DNA of 64,000 bases from the NCBI GenBank assembly GCA_965215445.1, contig CBDCDT010000002.1, positions 682,001-746,000 of the forward strand. The letters run 5' to 3'. Made by a program: the position numbers and the translations under genes. This stretch comes from CBDBLK01 sp965215445. GTDB taxonomy: Bacteria; Bdellovibrionota; Bacteriovoracia; Bacteriovoracales; Bacteriovoracaceae. Below the pieces are notes generated by a model. The model saw only the letters and a list, made by a program, of their open reading frames with translations, ran no database searches and was not told the origin of the DNA. Shown here piece by piece: positions 45,194-53,636 of this stretch. Position 1 is the stretch's first letter; every line of letters begins with the position of its first letter.

Positions 45194-45633
45194 GCTGAAA
45201 GTTTCCTCACCAACTCACGGGAGAGTTCATCTGCGCCATGCATGACCTTTTTCCCCTGAGCGGACATTTGTTCCACCAATTGGGATTTTTTTTCCGCAAA
45301 ATCCTTGGATAAAACCGCCTCTTCCTCTTTGATTGCGTCCGACTGCTTTTTGTCGATTTCTTTTTTACTTTCGGTGAGGCGCTTTTGAAGTTCTTGATTA
45401 AATGACTCTATTTGAGAATTGTATTCAGTAGCCAAACGATTGGCCTCGTCGAGCTTGGCCTTGGCGGAACTTTCCAATTTAGTGGTTTTGGCCTCTCTAA
45501 CCTCAAGCACAAAAAGCAGGCGATCAAAGAGAACCGATTTCAGCACCAAAAAAAGAATACAAAAAAGACCAAATTGATAAAAAATGGACTGGTCAACGCC
45601 GAGCTGAGTAAAAATCTGCAATAATTGATCCAT
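45190..45633 (-). CDS. atpF': ATP synthase b' subunit
   Basis: The 147-residue protein has a single N-terminal membrane helix (YQFGLFCILFLVLKSVLF) and a long amphipathic helix of about 110 residues. It forms a heterodimeric peripheral stalk with b, as in organisms with b and b' genes. It is the first gene of the operon, and no a or c subunit gene lies upstream in the window. Confidence 0.85.
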   Translation of the reverse strand: MDQLLQIFTQLGVDQSIFYQFGLFCILFLVLKSVLFDRLLFVLEVREAKTTKLESSAKAKLDEANRLATEYNSQIESFNQELQKRLTESKKEIDKKQSDAIKEEEAVLSKDFAEKKSQLVEQMSAQGKKVMHGADELSRELVRKLSA

Positions 45634-45710
45634 AAGTCCCTAACTACATAAACACTGGGTTTGGTTTTGTAAAGAAAATAGGCCTTTTTGCGAGTTTTCA
45701 GCACACAGTA

Positions 45711-47102
45711 TCACCAAGAAGAAAGCAATTGGAGAAGGTGGAGGTCTTTATGAGAAAAAAGCAATTGGTAAGGCCCTCGGCGATTAAGCAGTTGGCGTGA
45801 TGTGGTGAGAAGAAATTCGGTTTGCTCATGACATGGAGCAATTTTAGCATCCAGGTAAAAGGCCATAGAAAAACGTCCTTTCCAGGAATCCAGGTTGATG
45901 CAGTCGCCTACTCTTTTGCCCTTGGTGAGATGGGAATATTGGGCCGCCTTTTCAAAAAACGTTGGTATCGTCCTCTCCCTTGAAGTGAGAATCGGGAAAA
46001 ATGCACAGAACACACAAAGGCCCAGAGACAGGCCAACTATGGCCTTTTTAAAGTGCTGCTCCTCGAAAGATTTTTTCCCAACAAAAGCACACAACATAGA
46101 ACCGATCATCAACCAGGTTCCCGGAAAATGGACGTTGATATACCAATCCCTTGCGTGCTTGGCCAAGGATAAACCGAAAAATAAACATAGAAGGTAAGAC
46201 GCACCCCAAAGAAGCGCATTTTTTGATTCTGCAAAATAGCGTCTCTTCACAAAGAAAAGCCCCAGTGCCGCCAATGCCAAATAAGCATTGGGTACGAATT
46301 TGGCAAAGTAGGGTTTCAAATAGAGGATAATGGGAAAAATCTGGCCCCCTCCCCTTCCTTGTACGGAATGAAAGACTTGGCCCAAAAGATAGGTTTTCCA
46401 AAAGGAAACTCCCGAAAGAGAAAAATGCCAAAGGTCTATGGCCCCCAAAACGCTAATGGAAACGACAGAGACACAACCGAACCAAACCAAATAGTATTTT
46501 AAACTTTTCCGAAGTGAATTTTTTCTGTCGAAAAGGCAAAACAGGAAATACATTCCAACCGGAAGAAGGCCGACTATGCCTTTGGTGGCGAGCGCCCCGG
46601 CCACGGCAAGGCCAGAGAGAAAAGCATTTTTTTTCGAGGGGCGCTTGGAGTAACGGATAATAAATAATAGGGACAAAGTCAGAAAAAAGGTGAGGGGAAC
46701 CTCCAGCATGGGATTCCTCGAATATTTGATAAAAGAATAGTCAAAAAAAGCAACCGCCAAAAAGATGAAAGAAAGTTTTTCTCCCACAAGTTCTTTGACT
46801 GCCAGATAAAAGGCCAAAATTGTGAGAGAGGCGAGAATGAGAGCGGGAACAATCGCCGCGTATGTGGACACGCCAAAAACTTTGAAAAAAAGGGCCATAA
46901 ACCACAAAAACAGGGGAGGGTGTTCGTAAAAAGCATTGCCAAACCAGGTGGGAACTCCCCAATCGGCCATGGGGAGGCGGGATAATTCCTTGGCAACCAA
47001 GGCGTAGACTATACCATCCGTTGAACGCAAAACGACGGAGGTCGATTGCAACCAGAGGGGAAAAGTTAAAGCGATGGGAAAAAGAAAATTAACGTTTCTC
47101 AC
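45711..47102 (-). CDS. GT39/ArnT-like polytopic glycosyltransferase
   Basis: The protein has about ten to twelve hydrophobic helices. STDGIVYALVAKEL near the N-terminus contains an acidic residue, and the HPPLFLWFMALFFKVFG block is typical of ArnT/PMT family enzymes that use a polyprenyl-phosphate sugar and face the periplasm. The GTG at 47102 gives 463 residues; a TTG at 47144 lies deeper inside the upstream bactofilin gene. It overlaps that gene by 14 bp. Donor and acceptor are unknown; lipid A or protein glycosylation is possible. Confidence 0.8.
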   Translation of the reverse strand: MRNVNFLFPIALTFPLWLQSTSVVLRSTDGIVYALVAKELSRLPMADWGVPTWFGNAFYEHPPLFLWFMALFFKVFGVSTYAAIVPALILASLTILAFYLAVKELVGEKLSFIFLAVAFFDYSFIKYSRNPMLEVPLTFFLTLSLLFIIRYSKRPSKKNAFLSGLAVAGALATKGIVGLLPVGMYFLFCLFDRKNSLRKSLKYYLVWFGCVSVVSISVLGAIDLWHFSLSGVSFWKTYLLGQVFHSVQGRGGGQIFPIILYLKPYFAKFVPNAYLALAALGLFFVKRRYFAESKNALLWGASYLLCLFFGLSLAKHARDWYINVHFPGTWLMIGSMLCAFVGKKSFEEQHFKKAIVGLSLGLCVFCAFFPILTSRERTIPTFFEKAAQYSHLTKGKRVGDCINLDSWKGRFSMAFYLDAKIAPCHEQTEFLLTTSRQLLNRRGPYQLLFSHKDLHLLQLLSSW

Positions 47103-47427
47103 GCATCTTGGTAGTTCCGTGGAAAATAACTCCCTCTTCGACAATTAAACTGGGCGTGGTGATGGTTCCCTCAAAGCGCGCCGGTTTGATAATTTCAACT
47201 CTGCCCGACGCTTTGATATTGCCCTTGACTGTGCCGGAGATAAGAATGATGTTGGCGTGAATGTCGGCATTGACGACTGCCCCTTCCGAAACCACAACCG
47301 TATCGTTGGAAAAGACGCTGCCGTTAACAATGCCTGCAATCCTGGCGACACCACTAAAGGAGAGGTTGCCCTCAAATTTGCACCCCTCTTCAATGACTGC
47401 GGAGATTTCGCCCTTCTGACTTTTCAT
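47089..47427 (-). CDS. Bactofilin
   Basis: The 112-residue protein is a right-handed beta-helix of the DUF583/bactofilin type: CKFEGNLSFSGVARIAGIVNG, then GAVVNADIHANIILISGTVKGNI and GRVEIIKPARFEGTI. Short charged tails flank it. Bactofilins polymerise without nucleotide into cytoplasmic filaments that scaffold other proteins. Its start overlaps the parB stop by 4 bp (ATGA), so it is translated with the partition system. That suggests a role in placing the segregation machinery. Confidence 0.9.
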   Translation of the reverse strand: MKSQKGEISAVIEEGCKFEGNLSFSGVARIAGIVNGSVFSNDTVVVSEGAVVNADIHANIILISGTVKGNIKASGRVEIIKPARFEGTITTPSLIVEEGVIFHGTTKMREKR

Positions 47428-48341
47428 CGACTCTTAAGGAGGTATTCGTAAATATTGTTAAATTCGTCCTTGCCGCCAAACTTAATGCGTATTTCGCCGC
47501 TTTCTTTTGGGCCTGCGTGAATCACAAAGTGAAAACCCGTTTTTTCCTCCAAGCTGGACTTTAATTGTTCTACCACCTGAGATTCCAAAAATGTTTCCCG
47601 GCCTGGAGTTTCACGGGGTGGTTTGCTTTTGCGCTTAATCAGCTTTTCAAGTTCGCGCACCGATAAACTTTCACGAACCGCTCTTTGGGCCAATTGAATG
47701 ATGTTGTCCCGGTCTTTTTCTCCCGCCAAAACTTTGCCGTGGCCAAAACTCAACTGCTCCCTCTGCAATTGTTCGACAACTTCGCGGGGAAGTTTGAGAA
47801 GGCGCAAACAGTTGGCAACCGTCGAACGCTCTTTGCCCAGCCTTTTGGCCACTTCTTCCTGGGTGAGATGGTAGTCGTTTAAAAGTTGGTAGTACGCCAG
47901 GGCCTCTTCAATACAGTTGAGGTCACTGCGCTGAACATTTTCCACGATGGCCATGACGATTTTGTCTTGTTCCGTCCCACGAGTGACGATCACCGGAACC
48001 TTTTCAATTTCGGCCATCTTCGCCGCTCTCAAACGGCGCTCTCCCGCAATCAAGTCAAAACCTTGTTCCGCCTTGGAGACAATCAAAGGTTGGATAATGC
48101 CGTTTTCCTTAACGGAGGTTGACAACTCTTGAAGTTCTTTTTCTTTAAAAATTTTGCGGGGCTGGTTTGGATTTACTCGAATGGAGTGAACATCCACCAT
48201 CAGTGGGCCTTTATCTCGCGCGGCCTCGCTTTTTGCCTTTTGTTGTTCTGCCTGTTCTGTAAGTTGATCTCTAAGCAACTGATTGGGAGTTTCGTTAATG
48301 AGCGAAGCGATCCCTTTGCCTAGTGCTGCTTTTTTGGCCAT
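47424..48341 (-). CDS. parB: Chromosome partition protein ParB (Spo0J)
   Basis: The 305-residue protein begins AKKAALGKGIASLI, a region contacting ParA, and has the CTP-binding motif AGERRLRAAKMAE, the central helix-turn-helix (TQEEVAKRLGKERSTVANCLRLL) and a C-terminal dimer region. It binds parS, spreads as a CTP clamp and is moved by ParA. It lies 3 bp after parA and overlaps the bactofilin gene. Two degenerate parS sites are nearby. Confidence 0.97.
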   Translation of the reverse strand: MAKKAALGKGIASLINETPNQLLRDQLTEQAEQQKAKSEAARDKGPLMVDVHSIRVNPNQPRKIFKEKELQELSTSVKENGIIQPLIVSKAEQGFDLIAGERRLRAAKMAEIEKVPVIVTRGTEQDKIVMAIVENVQRSDLNCIEEALAYYQLLNDYHLTQEEVAKRLGKERSTVANCLRLLKLPREVVEQLQREQLSFGHGKVLAGEKDRDNIIQLAQRAVRESLSVRELEKLIKRKSKPPRETPGRETFLESQVVEQLKSSLEEKTGFHFVIHAGPKESGEIRIKFGGKDEFNNIYEYLLKSR

Positions 48342-48344
48342 ATT

Positions 48345-49241
48345 TCACCCTCGATTATCATTTTTTTGCAGTTCTTCATTTATGCGCAAATGTTCTGGTG
48401 GCATGGCCACTTCCCTAAAATCCCACTCCAGCGGCCGATGATTTTCAACCTGAGTGTGCGGAATCGCCGATTTTTCTCCATTGTTTGCAATAATCTCCCT
48501 GGCCAAAGAAAGATAGGCCTCACTGCCTCTGGATTCAACGTCATAAAGAATAATTGGCCGGCCAAAACTGGGACTTTCCGACAGCTTGACATTCCTGGGA
48601 ATAACAGACTTAAAAACTTTATCTCCAAAATGCTCACGCACCTCTTCGGCCACCTGTTTGTGTAAACTCGTACGCATATCGAACATAGTCAATAAAATTC
48701 CTTCAATTGCCAAGGGAGGATTGAGGGAATTTTTTACCAATTTAATGGTGTTCATAAGCTGCGCAAGGCCCTCCATGGCGTAATATTCGGTTTGCAGGGG
48801 AATTAGCACCGCATCGGCCGCGGTGAGAGCATTGACCGCCAAAATATTGAGAGAAGGCAGGCAGTCAATCAAAATATAGTCGTACTTTTCCTTGATTGTC
48901 TCCAGCACGTTTTTCAACTTTTGCTCACGGGCAAATTCGGAAACCAGTTCAATTTCAGCACCGATAAGGTTTTGATCGGCCGGGGCCACATCAAAATGTT
49001 GCAACTCAGTGCGTTTAATCACCTCCTGCAAGGCCACCTTCCCAATCAGGGCGTGATAAATATTGGCCTTTTCAAATTCTGATTTATCCAGGCCAGAACC
49101 TACTGATGCATTGCCCTGTGGGTCTAAGTCGACAAGAAGCGTCTTCTTTTCTGCAACTGCTAAACAGGAGGCCAAATTAATCGCCGTTGTCGTCTTTCCC
49201 ACTCCGCCTTTCTGGTTTGCAATAGCAATAATTTTAGACAT
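48345..49241 (-). CDS. parA: Chromosome partition ATPase ParA (Soj)
   Basis: The 298-residue deviant Walker ATPase has KGGVGKTTTAINLA, the Walker A' region GNASVGSGL and the ILIDCLPSLNILAVNAL switch block. A C-terminal extension of about 40 residues is rich in charged residues. It moves ParB-parS complexes along the nucleoid. It is 26 bp after the rsmG stop on the same strand, as in many genomes near the origin. Confidence 0.97.
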   Translation of the reverse strand: MSKIIAIANQKGGVGKTTTAINLASCLAVAEKKTLLVDLDPQGNASVGSGLDKSEFEKANIYHALIGKVALQEVIKRTELQHFDVAPADQNLIGAEIELVSEFAREQKLKNVLETIKEKYDYILIDCLPSLNILAVNALTAADAVLIPLQTEYYAMEGLAQLMNTIKLVKNSLNPPLAIEGILLTMFDMRTSLHKQVAEEVREHFGDKVFKSVIPRNVKLSESPSFGRPIILYDVESRGSEAYLSLAREIIANNGEKSAIPHTQVENHRPLEWDFREVAMPPEHLRINEELQKNDNRG

Positions 49242-49267
49242 TTAGCTCTCCTCAGAAAATAATGCAC

Positions 49268-49924
49268 TCAAAAAAATTGTCCGATGAGTTGAGAGAGGTT
49301 GGCAAGGTTTTTTTTGGTGGCCTGAGTTCTACATGGAACATTTTCCCCTTTCCACTGATAGGCCAAAAACTGTCTGCCATGCGTTCCTTCAAGTTCGGCC
49401 GAGGCACTGTATTTCAGTTCTACACCAGCGGGGGGAGTTTTTACGCCCTCCAATTGATCAAAATTTGGCCCCTTATAAAAAACGGCCGTCACGGGAGCAG
49501 TCGCCCTGATTTTTTCCAAACACTCTTCAATTTGGCCAAAGGCCCTGAATGTCACCACGCACTCCCGGTCAAACTCAACTTCTTCAAAACGCTTGTGAAC
49601 AAGAGCCACATTGGAAAGTGCCAGTTGCCGGGCGATACTCCTCACCGCTTCAACCTTTTTTTTCCTGGCCTCCAGGCCTAAAAAACGAACCTCCGGCAAT
49701 GCTTTGGCCAAGGGTAAAATGGGAAATCCCCCTCCAAAACCCACGTCGATGAGCAGGCCCGTTTCGAGGATTTTTTCTTTTATTTCCGGCAAGGCCTCCA
49801 GGAGTAAGAGGCCGTCGGCAATTTGCTTTTGATAAAACTCTTCTTCCTGCAAAATTTTAGTCAAATTAAGCCCTGAAAAGTCAGTTTTGAGAATTTTAAG
49901 GTACTGACGAGAAAATTCCCGCAT
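49268..49924 (-). CDS. rsmG: 16S rRNA m7G527 methyltransferase RsmG (GidB)
   Basis: The ATG at 49924 overlaps the mnmG stop as TAATG and gives 218 residues. The SAM site LLIDVGFGGGFPILPLA and the LGLEARKKKVEAVR block match RsmG. It methylates G527 of 16S rRNA. A longer reading starts inside mnmG and is rejected. The 3' part of the gene holds a parS-like site (49325-49340). Confidence 0.95.
   Translation of the reverse strand: MREFSRQYLKILKTDFSGLNLTKILQEEEFYQKQIADGLLLLEALPEIKEKILETGLLIDVGFGGGFPILPLAKALPEVRFLGLEARKKKVEAVRSIARQLALSNVALVHKRFEEVEFDRECVVTFRAFGQIEECLEKIRATAPVTAVFYKGPNFDQLEGVKTPPAGVELKYSASAELEGTHGRQFLAYQWKGENVPCRTQATKKNLANLSQLIGQFF
49325..49340. other. parS-like site 1 (within rsmG)
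   Basis: AGTTCTACATGGAACA resembles the parS consensus TGTTCCACGTGGAACA with three differences, keeping the inverted GTTC/GAAC arms. It lies in the 3' part of rsmG, about 85 bp from the parA start. Confidence 0.4.
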
Positions 49925-51705
49925 TAAATCAAACTCCCGGCCACATAGGCCAGAGTCGCAGGGCGGATTCCGGCCATTTTTTGGAGTTGACCAAAGGTTT
50001 CGGGGCGAACTTCCCCAATTCTTTGCCGACATTCGTGGCATATATTCGGAGATGCGGCCAAACTCTTCCAACGAATCTTTTTCCCAGCGTATTTGAGAAT
50101 TTTTTCGTTTTCCCGCTTTAAACGCTGGATATAACCCTGATATTTAATGGAAATCGCCACAGTTTTAACCACTTGAGGATGAAAAGAGGCCTCCATCGCT
50201 TCAAGTTCTTGCTCCAAATGGCCGGGGCCATCTCCATTGGCCCTTTTGAGTTGGGCCTTGAGGGGTTGGTGGCCTTCGATCAGGCCTTCAAGTTCTTCGA
50301 TTTCCCCCAAAAAGGCCTCTTGAAAGCGGTCGATCTCTTTTTCCAGGCCCATTATTTTGCGGTATGGCCTCATTCTTTGGGCGCTGTTGTCTTCTCTAAT
50401 AAAAAGCCTGTTTTCCGCTCTCGAAGTAAAGAGCCGATAAGGCTCATCTCGGGTTTGAGTAACCAAATCTTCAACCATAACCCCGATATAGGAGTCTTTT
50501 CGCTCCAAAATGAAGGGTTTTCGCCCCAGAAGGGCAAATGCAGCATTTACTCCGGCCACCAACCCTTGTCCTGCGGCCTCTTCATAGCCGCTGGTTCCGT
50601 TGAGTTGGCCCGCAAAATAAAGACCTGGCCAATCTTGATGCTCCAAACTTCGGGAAAGTTGCAAAGTATCCACCACATCGTACTCCACTGCGTGGCCATA
50701 GGCCTCAAATTGGCAATGTTCCAGCCCTTTTATGGTTCTATAGAACCGCTCTTGCACGTCTTTGGGCAAACTGGTGGAAACTCCATTGGGGTAAACCGTC
50801 TCGGCGCGATGCCCTTCAGGCTCGATAAAAATCTGGTGAGAATCCCGATCAGGGTAGCGAAAGGCCTTATCTTCGATAGATGGGCAGTAACGTGGCCCAA
50901 TTCCCGTAATTTGCCCGTTAAAAACTGGAGAGCGTTCCCGATTTTCCCGGATAATGGCGTGGGTTTCGGCGTTTGTGCGGGTGATATGGCAGGATAATTG
51001 GGAAACGTGCCTTTCGAGAGAGTGAGCAAAGTGAAAATTTGGCGTTTGGGGGTCGCTTTTTTGAATTTCCATGGCCGAGTAGTCAATGGAAAATTTGTTA
51101 AGTCTGGCCGGAGTTCCGGTTTTAAAGCGCTTGGAGGCAAACTGAAACTGAGAAAAGAGGCCTTTTAGGGCAATACTGGCCCTTGATTTGAGCCTACCCC
51201 CCAAAATTTGCTCTTCTCCGGTGTGTAAAACGCCACCGAGGAAGGTTCCCGCCGTGACAATCAGCTTTTTTGACCAAATAGAGGCCTGATTTTCAAAACC
51301 AATCTCAAATTTTCCGTCGCGGCAAAAGATTTGGGAGACTTGGCCACGAATAACTTTGATGGGGGATTCGGAAATCAAGCGTTCGGCCCATTCGGAATAG
51401 AGGTCTTTGTCTACCTGAACCCGTGTGGAACGAACCGCATGGCCTTTGCTTAGATTTAAAGTTCTGTATTGAATCCCGGCCAAATCGGCCAATTGGCCCA
51501 TCAATCCGCCTAAAGCGTCGATTTCTCTCACTACCTGGCCTTTTCCAACCCCACCAATGGCGGGATTACAGGGAGTTGAGGCCAGAGGAACCCCCGGAAG
51601 GCTGCCTATTCCGACTTTCAGGCCAAATTGCTGCCCCATCCACGCCGCTTCCAAGCCTGCATGGCCTCCGCCGACCACGAAAATGTCAAAAATTTCTGTA
51701 TCCAT
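49924..51705 (-). CDS. mnmG: tRNA uridine-5-carboxymethylaminomethyl modification enzyme MnmG (GidA)
   Basis: The 593-residue FAD protein has the dinucleotide motif VVGGGHAGLEAA, the GIGPRYCPSIEDK block and the C-terminal GEVRPETFGQLQKMAGIRPAT. It works with MnmE to modify the tRNA wobble uridine. The mnmE gene lies about 1.6 kb upstream on the same strand, separated by small secreted genes and an mnmE fragment. It is intact and a little shorter than E. coli MnmG (629). Confidence 0.98.
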   Translation of the reverse strand: MDTEIFDIFVVGGGHAGLEAAWMGQQFGLKVGIGSLPGVPLASTPCNPAIGGVGKGQVVREIDALGGLMGQLADLAGIQYRTLNLSKGHAVRSTRVQVDKDLYSEWAERLISESPIKVIRGQVSQIFCRDGKFEIGFENQASIWSKKLIVTAGTFLGGVLHTGEEQILGGRLKSRASIALKGLFSQFQFASKRFKTGTPARLNKFSIDYSAMEIQKSDPQTPNFHFAHSLERHVSQLSCHITRTNAETHAIIRENRERSPVFNGQITGIGPRYCPSIEDKAFRYPDRDSHQIFIEPEGHRAETVYPNGVSTSLPKDVQERFYRTIKGLEHCQFEAYGHAVEYDVVDTLQLSRSLEHQDWPGLYFAGQLNGTSGYEEAAGQGLVAGVNAAFALLGRKPFILERKDSYIGVMVEDLVTQTRDEPYRLFTSRAENRLFIREDNSAQRMRPYRKIMGLEKEIDRFQEAFLGEIEELEGLIEGHQPLKAQLKRANGDGPGHLEQELEAMEASFHPQVVKTVAISIKYQGYIQRLKRENEKILKYAGKKIRWKSLAASPNICHECRQRIGEVRPETFGQLQKMAGIRPATLAYVAGSLI

Positions 51706-51716
51706 TGCCTTTCAAA

Positions 51717-51732
51717 AGTTCCATGTGGAACA
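51717..51732. other. parS-like site 2 (upstream of mnmG)
   Basis: On the minus strand the site reads TGTTCCACATGGAACT. It differs from the Pseudomonas-type parS TGTTCCACGTGGAACA at one central base and the last base. The arms GTTCCA/TGGAAC are perfect. It is 11 bp upstream of the mnmG start. Confidence 0.55.
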
Positions 51733-51805
51733 TTTCTCTGTCAATGGCCAAGGTTTTCATTAATTTTAGACGAGAAGCGAGAGTTTTATTTGCGCTCAAT
51801 AGCCC

Positions 51806-52273
51806 TCAAAAATTTGAATTATTAAAAAGTTCGCCAAGGGGTGAGGGTTTGCAGGAGAACTTTCCCCAAACAGCACCAAACCCAGGAGAAAAGATTTCCA
51901 CATCCGTCTTTTTTTCCAAATCAATTACAAAACTTGCAAATGGGACAGGAGGATTTAGCAGAGCATACATAGTTATTATCTTTTGTTTATAACCAGTTAA
52001 AGTTATTTTTTCCATTTGTTTATAACCAGTTAAAGTTATTTTTTCCATCATTTTTATGTTTTCACCAGGTAAAAGCCCCATTGTTTGCACAACATAACCT
52101 CTATTCATCGTACTTGAATCGTCAAATTCTTCAAAAAAATCCAGAGTCACAGACGTTCTATCATTTAATGCACCAGTGCACGATGCAATATGAATAAAAT
52201 TTGTTTCTTGAGCATAAAGTGCCCCATGCATTACAAATGACAAGGCCAAAAGCGTGTTTTTTAGAAATTTCAT
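51806..52273 (-). CDS. Small exported protein A with an internal tandem repeat
   Basis: The 155-residue protein begins with a signal peptide, MKFLKNTLLALSFVMHGALYAQ, nearly the same as that of the gene at 57154. The mature part has two Cys residues. An exact 11-residue repeat, MEKITLTGYKQ twice, arises from a 33-bp tandem duplication at 51983-52048. No domain is recognised. It lies between an mnmE 3' fragment and mnmG on the same strand. I see no terminator of its own before mnmG. Confidence 0.65.
   Translation of the reverse strand: MKFLKNTLLALSFVMHGALYAQETNFIHIASCTGALNDRTSVTLDFFEEFDDSSTMNRGYVVQTMGLLPGENIKMMEKITLTGYKQMEKITLTGYKQKIITMYALLNPPVPFASFVIDLEKKTDVEIFSPGFGAVWGKFSCKPSPLGELFNNSNF
51983..52048. 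repeat. 33-bp perfect tandem duplication inside small secreted gene A
   Basis: The units 51983-52015 and 52016-52048 are identical and in frame, and encode a duplicated MEKITLTGYKQ. Perfect identity suggests a recent slippage event or a variable repeat. Confidence 0.9.
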
Positions 52274-52289
52274 AGTCTTTACCTCTAGT

Positions 52290-52668
52290 ACAGCAGTAAT
52301 TATTTACCACCGAACTGTTTAAGCATAACCATCAAGAAATTGCAACTACTTTCCAATACAAAAATTGGCAAACACTTCCTTTAAAACATCATCGGGACTG
52401 ACAATTCCGACTAATTCGTCCACGTCTTTCGCTAGGAGATTGAGTTCGTTGGAAACTATACAAATATCGTCGGACTCTCTCGCAACTTCCTTAAATTTCA
52501 ATAACTTATGATATAAAACTTTAATTTTTTGCTCTTGTCTTATCGAGGCAATCGGGTGGCAAGCGGTCTTTTCTCGGTAGCGTTCGCCCAGCTTTCCCCA
52601 TAAAGATTCAATACAAAGTGGTTCTATAGGGGCAGTTTTGAGTTTTTGCGCGAGTTTTGCCCCTATAG
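52290..52668. repeat. Downstream copy of a segmental duplication (mnmE 3' end plus leader)
   Basis: This block matches 53258-53636 at a constant 968-bp offset with no gaps. The mnmE part (52346-52668) differs at only about nine of 323 positions. The adjoining 55 bp upstream of secreted gene A is clearly related to the leader of secreted gene B but is more diverged. Confidence 0.9.
52346..52668 (-). pseudogene. Duplicated C-terminal fragment of mnmE
   Basis: The minus-strand reading of about 107 codons ends in the FCIGK tail and TAG stop of MnmE but has no start or GTPase domain. The frame is unbroken and about 97% identical to the end of the intact mnmE 968 bp away. The copy begins inside the palindromic insertion of mnmE, directly after CTATAG. 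It is preceded by the terminator of secreted gene B, so expression is unlikely. Confidence 0.9.
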
Positions 52669-52670
52669 CA

Positions 52671-52704
52671 AAAACTCCCAGAAAAACGATTCCCTGGGAG
52701 TTTT
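52671..52704 (-). terminator. Terminator of small secreted gene B
   Basis: The arms AAAACTCCCAG (52671-52681) and CTGGGAGTTTT (52694-52704) form an 11-bp perfect stem, followed on the minus strand by a U run. It directly abuts the mnmE fragment. The loop resembles those at 18391-18426 and 57530-57560. Confidence 0.85.
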
Positions 52705-52737
52705 GTTTGATTTTAAAAATCGAGTTTGCTTTTCTTC

Positions 52738-53232
52738 TTACTGCTTAACTGTAGCTGCTGCCCTTGCCTTCCTATCCTCGAGCGTCACTTCCTCAATAGC
52801 TTCTGTCATCGAGACCACCTTATTATGCAAATTCCTAAGCTGATTTAAGGGCATTTTCCCCTCTTCCAGTCTCCTTTTAACTTCGTTAAACAGAATATTC
52901 ACGAAGGACACCGCTCCTGCTGATGTAACATTAGCATTATCTGCTTCTTCAAGTGTGCGAAGGCCATGCTCTTCTTCCCATTCTGTAATCTCAATGATAC
53001 TGCTTGCGAATATTCTTTGAAACGTCGCCATTTCCGCACCAATTTTGGCCATGAGTTCCTTTCTTTCAAGTTCCAATGCGGATGATTTCATTTCCTCGAG
53101 CGATAAAGTTAAAAAGCCAGGGGGAAGTACGTTCCATTGCTGCTCCTCTGCGTTGGCAGGAACCAATAAAACCAGCAATTGAAGTGCAGTAACAGCGAAG
53201 AAGGTCACAAACATTTTTGGGAAAGAGGCCAT
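52738..53232 (-). CDS. Small exported protein B, unknown
   Basis: The ATG at 53232 follows AAGGAG and gives 164 residues; 16 upstream in-frame residues are rejected. A signal peptide covers about residues 1-28 (ending VPANAEE). The mature protein is acidic, helical and lacks Cys. It lies between the intact mnmE and the duplicated mnmE 3' fragment and has its own terminator. It bears no visible relation to secreted protein A apart from the shared leader region. Confidence 0.68.
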   Translation of the reverse strand: MASFPKMFVTFFAVTALQLLVLLVPANAEEQQWNVLPPGFLTLSLEEMKSSALELERKELMAKIGAEMATFQRIFASSIIEITEWEEEHGLRTLEEADNANVTSAGAVSFVNILFNEVKRRLEEGKMPLNQLRNLHNKVVSMTEAIEEVTLEDRKARAAATVKQ

Positions 53233-53257
53233 AAACAAATCTCCTTGCTCAAGTTGA

Positions 53258-53636
53258 AAGTGGCAATTATCTACCACCAAACTATTTAGGCATAGTTATC
53301 ACAGGAATCGCAACTACTTTCCAATACAAAAATTGGCAAACACTTCCTTTAAAACATCGTCGGGACTGACAATTCCGACTAATTCATCCACGTCTTTCGC
53401 TAGTAAATTGAGTTCGTTGGAAACTATACAAATATCGTCGGACTCTCTCACAATTTCCTTAAATTTCAATAACTTATGATGTAAAACTTTAATTTTTTGC
53501 TCTTGTCTTATCGAGGCAATCGGGTGGCAAGCAGTCTTTTCTCGGTAGCGTTCGCCCAGCTTTCCCCATAGAGATTCAATACAAAGTGGTTCTATAGGGG
53601 CAGTTTTGAGTTTTTGCGCGAGTTTTGCCCCTATAG
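53258..53636. repeat. Original copy of the segmental duplication
   Basis: This block spans the last 323 bp of mnmE and about 55 bp of the downstream leader. It is repeated at 52290-52668. The left part lies upstream of secreted gene B just as its partner lies upstream of secreted gene A. Confidence 0.9.

Noticed and set aside
51420..51436. parS-like GTGTGGAAC inside mnmG
   Set aside because: Only the right half matches, so it is not counted.
51423..51992. Plus-strand frames across the mnmG 5' end and secreted gene A
   Set aside because: They are antisense to confident genes and show no domain.
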